Source: Chiua virens (lineage: Eukaryota; Basidiomycota; Agaricomycetes; Boletales; Boletaceae). Taken from it: a DNA stretch of 64,000 bases. The translations under genes were made by a program, and so were the position numbers. Positions 36,014 to 50,500 of the stretch are shown in pieces. The stretch spans positions 186,001 to 250,000 of the forward strand of contig JAHNUO010000004.1 of assembly GCA_019787685.1 (NCBI GenBank), read 5' to 3'. Position 1 is the stretch's first letter. Each line of letters begins with the position of its first letter. The notes under the pieces were generated by a model. It did no database searches, was not told the DNA's origin, and saw nothing but the letters and a program-made list of their open reading frames with translations.

Positions 36014-36936
36014 ATGGACGCATGGGTGATGCAAGTTCCACCAATCACGCGTGCGTGGTTAGCGCTCTCGGTGGCAACGAGTCTAGCGGTCGTACGTCCC
36101 TAGTGGTATCCTCAAGCTCGCACATAGGACTGATCGGCGTATTCGGTATCATACAGCAATGTCAGGTCGTCACTCCACTACAGCTGTATTTTTCGTTCAA
36201 GTCTGCGTTCACGAACGCACAGGTCAGCCTTCATGTGTCTTGTTTTCCCAGTATAGTGAAGTTCATGCAACTGGAAAGCCATGGCGGATCCTCACTACCT
36301 TCTTTTATTTTGGCCCCCTCTCACTTGACTTTGTGTTCCATCTGTTCTTCTTGTGAGTGGTGTTCTGTTTGTGTTGGAATGGTTTATCGATGCATTTCTT
36401 CCTAGTATGCGGTACAGCCGTATGTTAGAGGAATCATCGTTTGCGAATAGAAAAGCAGACTATCTTTGGTTGCTCTTACTGTCGTCCCTGATGCTCCTTG
36501 TACGTCTGCATCTCGAGTCCCAACTATTACCATCTCATCCCATTTTTGTAGGGTCTCTCGCCATTAGTCAACCTTCCGTTCCTTTCATCTTCTCTGGCCT
36601 TTGTTCCGATCTATATATGGTCTCGGCGACACCCGTCCACACCTATAGCGCTCTTTGGCATCTTCACAATATCCGCACCTTATCTCCCACTCGCTCTCGT
36701 CGCACTGTCGTGGATCATCAGTGGCACGTGGAAGGCTGCTGCAGGTGATTTGATCGGATGCGCAGTTGCCCATATTGGCTGGTTCCTCAGGGACGTATGG
36801 GCGAGGGAAATGATGGGAGGGTATACGCCGCTCAGCGAAGCGCCAGAGGTTCTGTGAGTCCTGCTGAACGGCGTGGTCGTGCTGGCGTTCTGATCGTACT
36901 CTCTGATCTAGGAAACATCTGTTTGGGGACGTTTGA
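36014..36936 (+). CDS. Derlin family protein (ERAD)
   Basis: Rhomboid-like ER membrane protein for retrotranslocation of misfolded proteins. It appears only after splicing: exons 36014-36091, 36157-36222, 36279-36352, 36406-36499, 36552-36853 and 36912-36936, with agreeing phases. It starts MDAWVMQVPPITRAWLALSV, then VVTPLQLYFSFKSAF, and the family signature PWRILTTFFYFGPLSLDFVF (the WR motif). Next are RYSRMLEESSF, a further Leu-rich helix and WKAAAGDLIGCAVAHIGWFL, the rhomboid GxxxG-type helix. The catalytic Ser/His of active rhomboids are absent, as expected of derlins. It ends VLKHLFGDV. No frame break. Without the final short exon the protein would end at TGA 36855-36857. In fungi this would be the Der1/Dfm1 type; I cannot tell which. 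Confidence 0.93.
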
Positions 36937-38140
36937 TTAGCAGTGTTTTGTATAGCAGTACTTACTTTACCGCAACATTGGTTTTATCTCCGGATGACCG
37001 ACGTCAGGCGGATCGTTGCGCTTCACATTGTGATCCCAAGCCACTCACCCAGGCTCGTTGGAATGAGGTGGTAGAAATCGAAGAGCCTCTTGATCAAAAT
37101 TATCATCTTGACGGCAAAGCATCATAATCGTTCCCATCCTTATGCTGATGTCAACATGTGTTCAATCTTTCAAATCCAAGCTGGTACTCCTTGCACTAAT
37201 CTGACCAAAGAAATGTTCATACAAGCCGACTCACCTTACTAGTTCCTGGGCAGGTTTACAGGTGCGAACTGCTAGGAATGCGTGAAAGAAGACCATTTTG
37301 TGTTAACTTTGTAATGAAAGGTACGCTACCACTTCGGGCCTCGGAAGGCACAACAAACGTCGGGTCCTTTTCCCGTTCAAGATAATTCCATCGTCAAACC
37401 CGATGTAGATTTTGTGCAGGGCGCATACTCGAAGCAGTGTGACAAGCCTGCGTCAAGTCGTTGGAAGTATGATCGATATTAATGCCACTGCGCTTGCGAC
37501 GTTTTACTCGAGGGTGAGTCTCCATATGATCAAACCACCCTTCCCGCGATCGGAGGCACTTCGTTCCTTGTCCGCCTTAGTCGCCAGTGTCAAACCCGAC
37601 CGCCCGGTGACCACCTTGGGTTCCTGACAAGTTTCCGTGCATGAACAACCCTATTTTTAGGAGGTCTATCGGACTCTGATGCCGTCCGGCATGTCAATGC
37701 TGTCATTGTGAATAGATCGATCACATTACCTGCATCAATACCTCTGATCCATGGAAATCAAGGGGACTCGACAAAATTGTTTTTCCGCCGGCATAGTGGA
37801 GAGGAGAAAACAAAGGAAGGGATGTCTTCCTTCGTTCCTCGTCTCCTCTACAGTGTTCATTTCGGAGGCGACGCGCACCCAAGTATCGTGATTCATACTT
37901 GAGGCTGGTGTTGAAACGTTAACCCCCAACAAGCCGTCCACTAGTCATGTCTTTCACATGAGCCGACTCAATATTCAACTGAAATAATCCCCAGATCATA
38001 TCAGGGCGGACAGGGAACTCCACCCACACCCGGGTTCGGGGCAAGATCTCCATTAGCACCGCCCCTTCCTCCGGTCATCTAGAGTGCGTGCGCGTTAGCG
38101 ATAGAAATAGCCCCTGACGGTCAGAAACTCCCGACGCGTA
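36937..38140. other. Intergenic, no gene seen
   Basis: About 1.2 kb between derlin and the cerato-platanin gene. Several short open frames; none has a recognisable motif or a convincing splice partner. A weak coding-like stretch at 37412-37510 ends in a GTGAGT donor but has no clear continuation. Confidence 0.4.
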
Positions 38141-38144
38141 AGAG

Positions 38145-38150
38145 TATAAA
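38145..38150 (+). promoter_or_regulatory. TATA box of the cerato-platanin gene
   Basis: TATAAA about 100 bp before the ATG at 38250, followed by a CT-rich leader (38170-38230). This is typical of strongly expressed secreted-protein genes in fungi. No other gene in the window has so clear a TATA box. Confidence 0.65.
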
Positions 38151-38249
38151 GGATGCTGCAAGACCATCCTTTTCACTTCAGCTTCACCTTTCTTCACTCG
38201 TCAAGCCTCTTGGTCACTATCTCTCGAGTCTCAGATTCTTATTTTCATC

Positions 38250-38501
38250 ATGAAGTTCATCTCCACTCTCGCCATTCTCTCTGCTGCTGTCTTGCCATGC
38301 TTCGCACAGAGCGGAAATGTCAAGGTCACGTACGTCGCCCTGTACGACGACCCAAGCTGGCCAATGGACAACACCGCCTGCTCCAACGGTGTCAACGGGC
38401 TCGCTAGCACGGGGCCCACCTTGGGAGATGTCTCTGGGTACTCCGCGGTGGCGGGTATCCCAGGATTAACATGGAACTCCCCTTGTGCGACACCACGTTA
38501 G
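38250..38501 (+). pseudogene. Cerato-platanin, tru Confidence 0.
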
Positions 38502-41500
38502 CTCTTGTGGTTAGCAATGCTTGTTTTTCCCTGCTATATGGGCGGATGCCTTGTGTTCAAATCTATATCTTTCGACGTGAACTTGTGGATGGCTGAAATT
38601 AACAGGATGAGTGGATTGCGTGCCGCGTCTGCGTGTCGCCGTGCGTAATACATTCATCCTATCTCCAACCACTCCAAGCCTCGGGGTTGGAACAAAATTG
38701 CTCGTCGTGAGCGTCTGTAGTGCCGTGTGTAAACTTTCGCCACAACAGCTATTTCAAGCACAAATGAGGGTAATGCATCAGCGAGTGTCCGATGTGGACG
38801 GGTGCCTCGTATTGATCAGTGCGACTGTCTTCCTGCCTCTGAGTCACTGACAGCATCGGAAGCGTGTGCTTTCAGTAGTTGACTCCACGGAGTTTTCCAA
38901 GTCTCTCTAGTGCATCAAGCTGGCTGCCAAAATAGGGCGACTTTGAAAGTCTTTGCCTGGTTTTCCTACTTGGCAGCAATACCGACTTACTTGACATTAT
39001 TAATGCCCTTCTCCGGCAGCATCGGTCTAGGTGCGCCCAGAGATCTTTGCCGTATAATTACGCAGCGATGGGTTCGAAATGGAAAGTGCGTCTCGATATT
39101 TGGTTGTCATAGCGACACCGGATTTAAAACGGTATATCATTGGCTGTTGGTGACATTTATACTTTGGATCATCGTCGCGAAGATCGTGTTAGAAAGACTT
39201 TTAACGAACAAGGATGCTGAGCATGTGGTACGTACGCTTTGATCGCGGTGTGACGGGTCTGGAGCGAGGTCGAATCGAGTTGCCAGTGAGCATGTGGAGA
39301 GGCACATTATACATTCTATCTCCAAGAGGGACCGAGAATGCACCGCATTGGATTATAATGGAGCTCTTCGAAACTCAAAATCTGCGGGACCGAGACGATT
39401 TAGGACTTGCAAAGATTCAACGTCGAGATGTCGAGCATCCAACGATACCAACATTCAAGTCGTGGATATCATGCGCTCGATAGGTGTCCGAGGTCTGCTT
39501 AGACTAGCACGGATGCAATACATACACGACCTGTCGTCGCAGGGTCGATTCAGATTCAAACTAACACTCAAACTTCAGTCCAAGTGTCCCAGAGGCTCAT
39601 TGCTGCTTTTCTTTCTTTCTACTTTCTTTACTTCTCCCCAGTATCAATCTCTTGCTGTGTATATTCCCCTCAATCTCCCTTTCTTTTCCCAAGGTGATAA
39701 GGACGCTCACGCTCGGCGCCTACCCATATGTCTGCGTCCTTGCAATCCCAGCCTTCAAATGGCCATTCAAACTTTTATGACCGTCCAAACGCGCTTCTGC
39801 AATCACAGGATTTGGGCCTCGCTCATGCATCTCCCTCTCCGTCGGGTTTAACGCGTGCCGTCGCAATAATCAAGACACATGCGTTAGAACAACGTCTCGA
39901 GATTGAACCTCGCATTCTGGAGGCCAACTTTGAAGTGAGTATCCTGTCGCAGCCTTCATATTCAGGGGTTTGCACATCCAATATACTTTAAAACGTGTTC
40001 CCCAAGTGACGGTGTGACACGTGCAACCTGCATTCTAGCCGCTCCGCGTGGCTTGGCGGATCCGCCATTCAAGTACTGACTAACCTTCTCTTCGCAGATA
40101 GTCAAGGAACGCCAGATGGAGTTCGATACCGAGACGGAGCCGGAGACCTTCTACGAGTTGTTTGGCGATGATGCCCGATTCCTCGGCGAGTGAGTTTCCT
40201 TCCGATTTCGGCACACCGTTTCCCGGCTTTACTGACGCCGTTTAGGGGCCCCGTCTGGGTATATGTCCTCGAACGTCGACGCGCCGTCCCCGTCCTCTTG
40301 TCCCTCCTTCCTTCCCTCAACGGTGCCATCATTGGAGCTAAAACCGAGGCGCAAGCCGAAATGCTCATCTCAGCCCTCTTCATATCCAGTCCCCCATTCC
40401 CTGTCACCGACCTTCCGCCCGTCGCAGGCGACGGCGAATTCGATAGTCAATCCATCCGTTCCATCAACTCCGCAGTGTTCGAGGCTCTCCAGCTGGGTCT
40501 CGAGACACCCGTGGGATCTCCGCATGTACTCTCACCCTCACCTGGCTCCTCCGATACACGCGAGCCTGGTTTATCCAGTACGCCACGCAGTCTTATCGCG
40601 TCTAATTCCTCATCTGGCAAAGCCCAGTTTCGTGCGCGCCCACTTCCCAAGACCCACTTGAGCCCCGATATCGCACCACGTCTCACAAAAGCTGCGCTTC
40701 TTCGACAGGGCCTCTCTCCGGAAGGTTCCCCCCGACAAGAGAACAAGACGAGGATGTCGTTGGCGAGCACTGGGCGTATTCCCCTGCCGCACAAGGACAA
40801 AGAGAACGAGAAAGCGGAGAAAGAGAGGGAAAAGGAACGCGCGAAAAAGACCTTTGCGGGTGTCCCAGGGCACAAACGTACAGAAACGATTACTGTAGCA
40901 TCCACCGCACCGCCCATGATCGCTCCGAGGTTGACAAAGGCAGCGGCGTTGCGACTGGGACTTGAAAAGCCTGCAACACCGCCAGGCAAAAAACGCATGT
41001 CTCTTCCCGGACCGCTGCCCAGGAGTGCTGGGAAAGTGAACGGTGGTGTTAAGCTCGGTAGTCCGGCGGCGACGCATAACGGCTCAGCGACAAGTGCGAA
41101 CGAAGCAGACGGAGAGGAGACGGAGACGGAGGAAATTAGGACGAAGAATTTATTTGAGGGCGTTCCTGGACATAAACGCCGTGAAAGCTTTTCAGTTGCA
41201 AGTACGATGGCGCCGACTATCGCTCCCCGGCTCAACAGAAGTGCGGTTCTGCGGAAGGAAGGCGGTCCTCCCCCGAGCAGTTTCATGTGTAAGCGGCTTC
41301 TTTGGAGTTTGGTCCAGCTTACTGAGATGTACGTACTAGTCTGTTTGCCCACGGAACCGAAGACGCCTGGGTCAGGGACGCATTCTCGCAGTTCGTCTGT
41401 CATGAGTGCGTATCGCGACAACGGCGATACATCGTGGACACGTCCTAGGTCTGTAATACCACCCCGCGCTGCTTCCCGTACTTTAAATGCCGGAGGTCCC

Positions 41501-44500
41501 GTGCTGCAAAAGACGCCAAGTTACTCGTCTCGGACTTCTAGTAGTGGTACAGGCAGCGGCCCGGTCAGTACGGCAAGCACGACGTCTAATGACACCGATG
41601 AGGTCCCGTCGAATGGTGTTACTTCCCCAACGAGGAAAGCGCGCCGTCCCAGCAGCTTACAAGCTCCCACGATCATGCCTCGGGCAAACAAGAGCGCATT
41701 ACTGCGCGCGCAGAAGCAAGCCACGGACGCTGCGAAGCCGAAGAGTCCCTGGGCGAATGCGTCGAGACGCTGACGACTTAATTTCAGTGACAGTGAAATG
41801 ATTGTGCTTCCCCCCCTTTTTTTCTCCTCCTCTGTATGCTTTATCTACTGACAGATCTCGATTCTTGGTTTGCCTTTATCCCTTAAAACGCGATTCCGAT
41901 CATTTACACATTGTTATACCTTGTGCGAATTCTGGGCGGCAGACACATATCCTTTTTTCTTCTCAGGTGGTATATCTTCTATGCAGTATATCCTTGCGTG
42001 CGTGTGCTCTTTTTCTTTCTTTCTTTCTTCCTGCTTTTGTAGTACGGATTTATACCGTGCAGTGTCCTTGGAGTTGACGCCGGGCCCCGCTGGATTTGGG
42101 TCTCTCGAGTAAATTACGTAAATGTTATTACGATGTACACGACATCATTTTCATGTTCGGTCACGTGTGAAAAGCAAGCATACACCTTTCGTCGTCATCG
42201 TTCTTGACGACCTTGCCTTCATCACTGTCGCTGACGTCCCCGAGACATACCCGCTCGTCGTTCGTCACGATGTTCTCTTACTCCCGCCCAACTTCCCACC
42301 GAATTACACACCTCATACGTTCGCTATCTACCGAGTCCGTGACTCACACGCCTAATGTTCCACCCCCACTGCCCATCGACAGTGCCAAGCCACGGCCGTC
42401 TCGTCTTTATCCACGTCCCCGACCTGCGCCTAGAAGCCGACGCCAGGTACTACCTGACCTTCCGCCTTCCTTTGGACGAAATCAGCTACTGCGGGTACCG
42501 AACTCGACCCGAGCCCTTCTGGAAGACATCGTCGATTCCTTCGATGCCCCCATCCGCTATGCCTTCGCCTACGGCTCGGGCGTCTTCGAACAAGCCGGCT
42601 ACGACAAGCCCGCAGACGGAAAACCAAAGGGAGCCGATGGTCCTATGCTGGATTTCGTGTTTGCAGTAACCCATCCCGATCACTGGCATTCGATCAATAT
42701 GCATCAGTATCCTGGTCATTATCCATTATATGCACGTGCGCTCGGGTCAAGTTTCGTGTCCAACGTGCAAGCGTTCGGTCCTGGGCTGTGGTTCAATACA
42801 TATGTGCCCATGCATGGGACGGTAAGTGAGGGCACGTGCCTCGAATAAACACATTCGATTGACCCGTGATGGCGTATATTATAGACGATCAAGTATGGCG
42901 TGACGACGGTCGACACGCTCTGCGCTGATTTACTCAATTGGCGCACACTCTACCTTGCGGGACGGATGCATAAGCCGATCCGGATCATCAAGGATGACGC
43001 TCGCGTTCGGTTGACGCAACAGGTCAACCTGACCTCTGCGCTCCGCACCGCACTCTTGTCCCTCCCCGCTCAGTTCACGCAACGTGACCTCTTCATGACG
43101 CTCGCTAGTATCAGCTACTCTGGGGATCCCCGGATGTGGCTCCCCGCTGAGAACCGGGGCAAGGTGGCGAACATGGTCGAGAGACAGGAGGCGCAGTTCC
43201 GGGAGCTGTATTGGCGGCTTGCGCAGGGGCTTCCTGGGGTGCGGTGGCGTGTGGACTCGCAAATGATCGAGCAGGACACAAGTGCGCATGCACGTGCGGC
43301 GCATTTGAAGAAGCTGCCCGAAGGATTGTTGACGCGAGTACATGCACGCGCCCAGGGGCTCGGGCCTCCAAGAGAGGCGGACGAATCTGCGTACTGGTTG
43401 CGACTCGCGGGGGATGCGACGTTGCCGTCGATGTTGCGTTCAGGTGCGTTCGCGGTGGGTATGTCGACGAGGTGGTCATGTTGACGTGATGACGCAGAGA
43501 TGAGCAATATCGTGCGATACCCGGCTACGGTTCAGACGTTCAAAGGCATCGTGAGCGCGGGACTGTGGAAGAGTGCACGCTATACCGCGGCCAAGGTCGG
43601 CAAGTATTGGAAGGGACCGACGACGACGAGTGCCTCGAGCGACACATCTTCGTGACGGACATGTTGTGCTCGTGCCTTGGCCGATTTATTACCCCCTCTT
43701 TGTGTGCCTTGTTGGCATTTCCCCCCACTCTTTGCGTTATAGTAATTGTGATAGCCCCACCCCCCCTCCTTTTACCTCCGACCCGAGACCACCACTACGT
43801 CCCCGCCCGCCACATTGTAGCACTACGGTATTGATCAAGCATATTCATTTCGGATGTAATTTATGCCATTTGTGCGAGTGGTTGAATGACGTGCTATTTG
43901 CAACCAAGTTGTAGAACAGCGACCATCCGGGGGTACTAACATTAGGCAAGCAGAGTCACAATAAACCTGACCCTTACGGCACCTCTATCTAAAACGTATA
44001 AACAGGCTGAATGTAGAGGCAGTGATGGTGTTTAGTGATCCCAATTAATATCCCCCCGTCATGCCCCCTCGAAGGCAGCCCACCCACCCTCAGATCGCGG
44101 AAGCTATAGTCGACTCCTCATCAACATCTTCTCCCCAACCATCGGAAGTGAACGCACAACCTACGTCGAACCTTCTTCCTCTCCACGTGGGTGACCCTCT
44201 CGAAGTCACTCATACACACCTAGGTCTCGCTTTCCTCTTCACTGGATAGTTTCACTATCTATACCCCTGGCTTTCGGTATTGCAAAATATGTCGAGTCCC
44301 TTATGGCGCAAGTTCACTGACGAACTTCCTTGAGATCATTTCAGTGGCCCTTGCTCTTCACGGTTGTGTGCTCTCCGAGCCATCTCAGCCGGACCAACCT
44401 GATTGACTTTTTTAGATCGGTTTGGTATTGTTTCCACAACGCCTTTCGCCGCAGTCACAACTGGACTTAGATCCAACCTACTTGGGGGCCGAGGCCGGTG

Positions 44501-47500
44501 CAACTATAGATAATAGTGTCACCTAACCAACACAGGAAAAACGGTGGGCCAGCCATAAACTTGAGGCGCGAAACAAGGTGAGCACCCACACCTTCTAGAT
44601 AGAGTAAATCGGGTGTGTTTGGAATCAAGACAGAGGGAAAGGGGATACTACCGCCTTGCCTTTTACCTAGCAGGTCTGGTGAGCGCCGCCGATCGGGAAA
44701 CAAGGTAAAGGAGATGGCGCACCCATATGAAATACTTCTCGCTCATTCAAGGCTGACAAAGTAATGCGTTCTACTTTCCCCTAGATGCAAATGGTTGATA
44801 GTCAGAAGTCTGTGCACTGCCGCAACAAATGGGGTTACATACGGCGTCCCAGAAATGAATTAATGATTTTTGCCAGTGGCGCATCGGCTACTGCTCCTCA
44901 TCCTGGCATTCATGGTGTATGGGCTATAAAGAAATCTGTAGGCCTTGCACTTTGAAGGCGCCGGTGGCTCTTGCATTGGTGAATGGTTGGTATGTATAGT
45001 GCAACAATGCGGACTCGGGCGACGATATATATACCAGTGAGCAGTCTCTTTATGATCTACTACGGTGGTATTGCCCTGACAACATTTTGACGGATGTCTC
45101 TGACGTTTCATTCATTCATACTTAACCGCCCGCGCATATCTCAAAGGTCAGGACGTTCAAGGGCATCATAGTTATTATGTCTCTGCCTTGTCGCTGAACA
45201 CACGGCTAATCCGACAACCACTAGCTCAAAAGGGTGTCTTGAAAACGACACTTTTATGCAGGTTGTTTTTTCATATGAAGGTCTAGCCCGCGCCTTTGTG
45301 GTATTCGCTGCACGCCACTGAAGAAGAGCAATGCAAGATGAAAAACAGCGGGCATTTTGAATGTGGTCCCCTATCATTCTCAGCTGGTATCTCAGGAGAC
45401 AGCATCGATTTCAAAAGCAAAACCTATGTACAATAAACAAATACCCGCCGCGTATCTGGGTCATCGCGCACTCTTTTACAAGCGACAACGTTTTAGGTCA
45501 GACTGTTACAATACGTTCACGAAGGAACAGGGGAAGTGGGCCTGGGACCGACCGTAGAACCGGCCATATTCCTGCAGATCAGTGGGAGTATATTAGAGCC
45601 GCTACGAGCAAGGGCTTAGTGATTGTGAGAGGTTGGACAAATGCTTGCTACAGGTCCGGCTGATTCTGGGGTTACTGGGAGGATAGAAAGATATGGGCCC
45701 TTCAAGAATTACATAGCTCGGGGGTTAGACATGATCAGAGGACATGACGGTAGCACTATAGGATGTTTTCAAGCGAATATGATATTGGTAGGTTGTGTCA
45801 AAATGCAATAGAAGATCTTAAGAGTAAGGAAAGTGAATGGTTTTAAAACTCCGACATACAGCAACACGTAGTTCACTTTGACCATCAACAACGTATGTCT
45901 ACCGCCCTCACCGACAGCCAAACCCTCCTCGCCTTTAAGGCCGGACGGTCCTTTAGACGCCAAGGAACCAACTTTATTGACGCCAACCCGACCAAAGGCG
46001 CGATCGTGCTCTCAAACAGCGACGATGGTCTCTTGCACTTTATGTGGAAAGACCGCGCGACGGGCAACCCCAGCGAAGACCTGATCCTCTTCCCTGGCGA
46101 TGCCACCTTTGACAAAATGGAACAAGCCCCGGGTGGGAGGACGTACGTGCTCCGGTTCGAGAGTTCGGATCAGAGGCACTTTGTGAGTCGTCCCATGCCC
46201 CGATGTGCGCCACTGACGAAAAAGTGTAATAGTTTTGGATGCAGGTGATGACCGTGTCTCTGTGATGCGCGCGCGCGCGTCATGTCGACGTGCTGATCTG
46301 ACGACCCTTTTAGGACGTCTCGACTCGCCGGGACGAAGAGTTTGTACATAATCTCAATCGATTGCTCGCAGATCCGAGCATCATTCCCGTCTGGGACTCG
46401 AGGACGGCCGAGTCCTCTCAGGCGTCTACGTCGACACCAGGCGCGTCGACCTCGCAGACACCCCCTGTACCCGCTGCCTCGTATGTCGACCACCTATCCT
46501 AGCTCTGCTCACTCGATCTCATGTCGTTTGTCTATAGGTCTAGCAACGTTGCACCCTCGTCAGGAATGACCCCAGAACAACTTGCGCGTCTTCGAGCACT
46601 CGTTAGTTCCTTGGGCACCAACCCCCTTGGTTCCAGCCCAGGTCCGTAGCTACACCTCTCTATTCCCCCTTGTCGACTGACGCGTCCCCTGACAGAAGCG
46701 GACGATGTCTCCTTGACGGACATCCTCACACCAGCCTCCCTCCTCCCGCTCACATCTGAACCTGAGCTCCTGCGCTCGATTTTCCCTCACCTCCCTCCAG
46801 AATCGGTACCCTCCGGGAATGAGCCATTGACCCCCGAGCAAACAGCTCAACTGACCGAAACTCTCCAGCGTGCGATAAACTCGGCACCGTTCCGTACGAC
46901 GGTTGTTCAGCTGGATCGAGCACTCAGAACAGGCTCGTTAGGTGGGTTCGTCAGGAGCCTTGGCTTGCCTGAGAGCGCTGGTACGGGAGTTCGCGCTTTT
47001 TTGGCGGCGATCGGGGAACAAGTCTCAAGGGACGCGCAGAGAGGAGCGGGAGATGGTCAGGAGGATAGAATGGAAGAGGACTAACTAGGTGGTTATACCT
47101 GCATGTGTATGAAAAACAATCTTCTACCGAAGAGAAAATATATAAATCATCGATCATAGCGAAACACGATGCATAGATGCAGGATGGAATATCTATGCAG
47201 GGGGACAGGATAGCGTATAACAGGTATTACAGCTTCCCTGATGTACGATGCACATATTAGTGACCACGCTCTGTTAACCAACGGAGGACGATGTCCCTAA
47301 ATATATGGGTCAATCATTGCATGCCACATGCACAGTTTTGGAACTCACAGATTGTGCTGACTTCGCATTGAACACTAAGGAGCAAGGGTGAGTGATATTC
47401 AGTGCAAGCGCCAATCAAATTCGCGTACAGAATAACACTGAATGGATCCAAGCAGGTTGAACATTGAGGTTGCTGGTAGGGAGTTGTGAACACTCACCGA

Positions 47501-50500
47501 CACAGGTCGATTCTGTATTTTGTCTAATTGGCTGCACACCAGTGAGCCCTTCGCAACATGTTGTCCAACCTCGAAGGAACACTCACAGTTCGCGAATAAG
47601 GTCTTTGACAGTTGCATGACCTGAAAGGTCATTTTTATTCCCAAGCTGAGGTAACCCACCCGTGTACCACGGGCAAGGAGAGTGAGCACGAAGCGAAAAG
47701 AGTGCAGGACAAAGTAGACAATGGATACGCACGACGAGTAATGGGACGCCCACGAGACTGGGTTGTGAGAGCAGTTGGTGAAGCTCGAAACGAACCGTAT
47801 GGAAGTTATCTTGCTATGTTCGTAGTGTCAGCCACTCTTCGTTCGGAAACCGTTGAATGCACCGGTATACGTACGTCCGCGGAATCTACAACAAATCTTC
47901 ACTGCTTTATGAGCTTTTTTTGCCTTTCCGCGATGAAGAACGAAGAAGGGAGAGGGTTCCATGACCAGGGAATTTGACTGAACGCGAAAGGGAACGAGAA
48001 CGTACACGACAGCATCAACCCCGTTACAATATCTCTCCCACATAGACCGGAACTTTGGTTGACCTGCGACGTCCCAAATTTTGAGCGTCACAGCACCCTT
48101 GCGCACTTTGCGATAGTTGAAGGCCACCGTGGGCACCACATCTTCCGTCCACTATCACGGAATGAGTTTAAGATACGTGGATCGAAAGATGACTAGACGC
48201 AACTTGTCCGTTTCCGACTGATGTTTACAAACGAGGTTTTTCCCGATGCCTGGGTACATTAACGATGTCTTCGAACGCTTCTCTGTGTCCATATATGCTC
48301 GAAAACGAACCTGTAATCCCACCACCTGAAATCTCAGCTGATTTGGCAAAGAAGATGCTTGGGAACCGGATCCGCGCCCTGTATGAGCATACCAATTGTC
48401 CTATATTTCGTGAACGCTTACCTGCTGAACCAGATGAGAACGGAGGAGAAGAACGACATGGATCATAAATCCAAGTGGTCGACCTTGTAACCTGTCAATG
48501 AGGCGCATTTGTTCGGACCGTCAGACGTTTGGAGTCAGCGCCGCGGAGTTCAAATCGAGCCTACCATTTGCGCAAGAAACTCATTCCATAACAAAATCGA
48601 ATCATCAAGACTACCGAATCAGATTTCCTGTCCGTCGGGGGTTCACAGGATGAGTCTCAGGATCGTCGCTGACCAAACTGGAGTCGAGGGAATTAGGTCA
48701 AGTACTTTCTTTGCCGTGCTAGTGGCTTTGTGCTTTGTGCTCAGTGGTGCCGGTGATCCTCTGTTGTCACACGAGTACAAGCTTTTTTCTCGCTGTCACT
48801 CGGTTCGATTCCTATCTCGGCCTTTCTGGAAGGAAAGACTATGCGATTTTCCGGAAGTCTGAGGGCCGCGTGGGTGAGAATTGCACTTGGAACTTCCCAC
48901 CTCGCGTTGACTGCTCACCTTGGCTTGCTACTAAAATGATTCCTTGCCTAGAAATATCAGAGGTCTTGCTAGCGATATTCGAGGAGGTTTCGGGCAACGG
49001 GAGAGGCAATCCAGACCTCGCAGCCCTTGCACGAACCTGCCGTTCGTTCAGTGACCCAGCCCTCTCCATCCTTTGGCGCACTCAAACATCCGTGTTGCCC
49101 TTGATCCTATGCTTTCCCTGCGACATAATTGACGTCCAAGACAGGCGAGGACAAACCTCGCCTGCGCGGCGGCAAGCGAGCAGTTTTGGTATGTCGCTTT
49201 CTAATAAGTAATATTACTGTACTCACCAGCCACGTACAGAAATTTGCAAAGTCACCATCTGTCCAAGATTGGGAAAGGCCGTTATTCTATGCGAAATACA
49301 TCAGAGTCTTAGCAGCACGGCCGTGCCAGTGTACACCGCATTCGGTCACGCACGCATATGACCTACACCCGAGCCTCACCAAAACACTCCTCGACACTTG
49401 TCCTGCATTGCCATTGTTTCCAAACCTTCAGAAGCTCGATTGCGCGTCCATTTCTGACCACCAACTTGGACATGAGGGTATCGACATTGCTACATACATG
49501 GAATTACTATTCAAAGTATCGAGTCCGGAGGCGCTTCGATTATTGTCATTTGTATACCTGCGCGGTTTCAGCACCGATGATGCCCGTGCGTGGAAGATAA
49601 GATTCGTTAAGCACTTTGCAGTCATCGAACATCTCAAAATCATTACTCGTAAGACTTATCTAGTCTGATCGACTCCGCAACTGAATTACACCACCCAATA
49701 GATTCTCCAGAATGTTCCGAATGCTTTGTTGCATCTGCGGCTCTCCCAAACCTCAAGTCACTTAGACTGAAGCGATTGTTCTATGGGTATAAACCTGGCA
49801 ACTCTCGCACCTCCATCCTTTGCGAGCTTGCCCACCCCGTTTTCTGCTCTCAAAGAACTCCAAATAGACAAATTTCCCGTGGACTGGATCCTTGAAGTAT
49901 TGAAGGTCGTCCAATCTCCGGAATTGAGCCATATTCGTATCAGTCGAGTCATATACTCAGGAAAGGATGGTGACTTCTGTGAAGTGATTGCTTCTCGGTC
50001 GACTTGGCGGCGATCTATACGATCGATAGAATTATCATTCTGTGAATTGTCCTCCCGGGAAATCGAGCATTTGCTGGCAGGAGCTTGGCCCAGGCTACAA
50101 CAACTTCACTGCGTTCAGCACGCGTTACACACCGCTACCCATACTGCTACGTTGCGTAGCCTCATCTCGTTCTCAAAGCACTGCCCTGATCTCAAGTACT
50201 TGAACATTCCACTGGACGCCAACCAGATTCCCCCCCTTGTCGACGCTCCCAGCGTATCTCTTGACCAAGACTCTACAACGGACGTAAAGCCGATCCTAGT
50301 CGTCCGGGCCTTTCCATTCCACCAAATTCCAGATGCTGCTAGCCTTGCCGACTTCCTCTTGGGGGTTTTCCCTCGAGTCCGGCCACATATACACTGTGTA
50401 CTTTCCACACCGAGTCTCGAAGAACTGATATGGGAGGGCGCGTGTAAAATCGTCAATGCACGGCTCGGAAGGGCATCTGGGGAAGAGGCTATTCCATGGA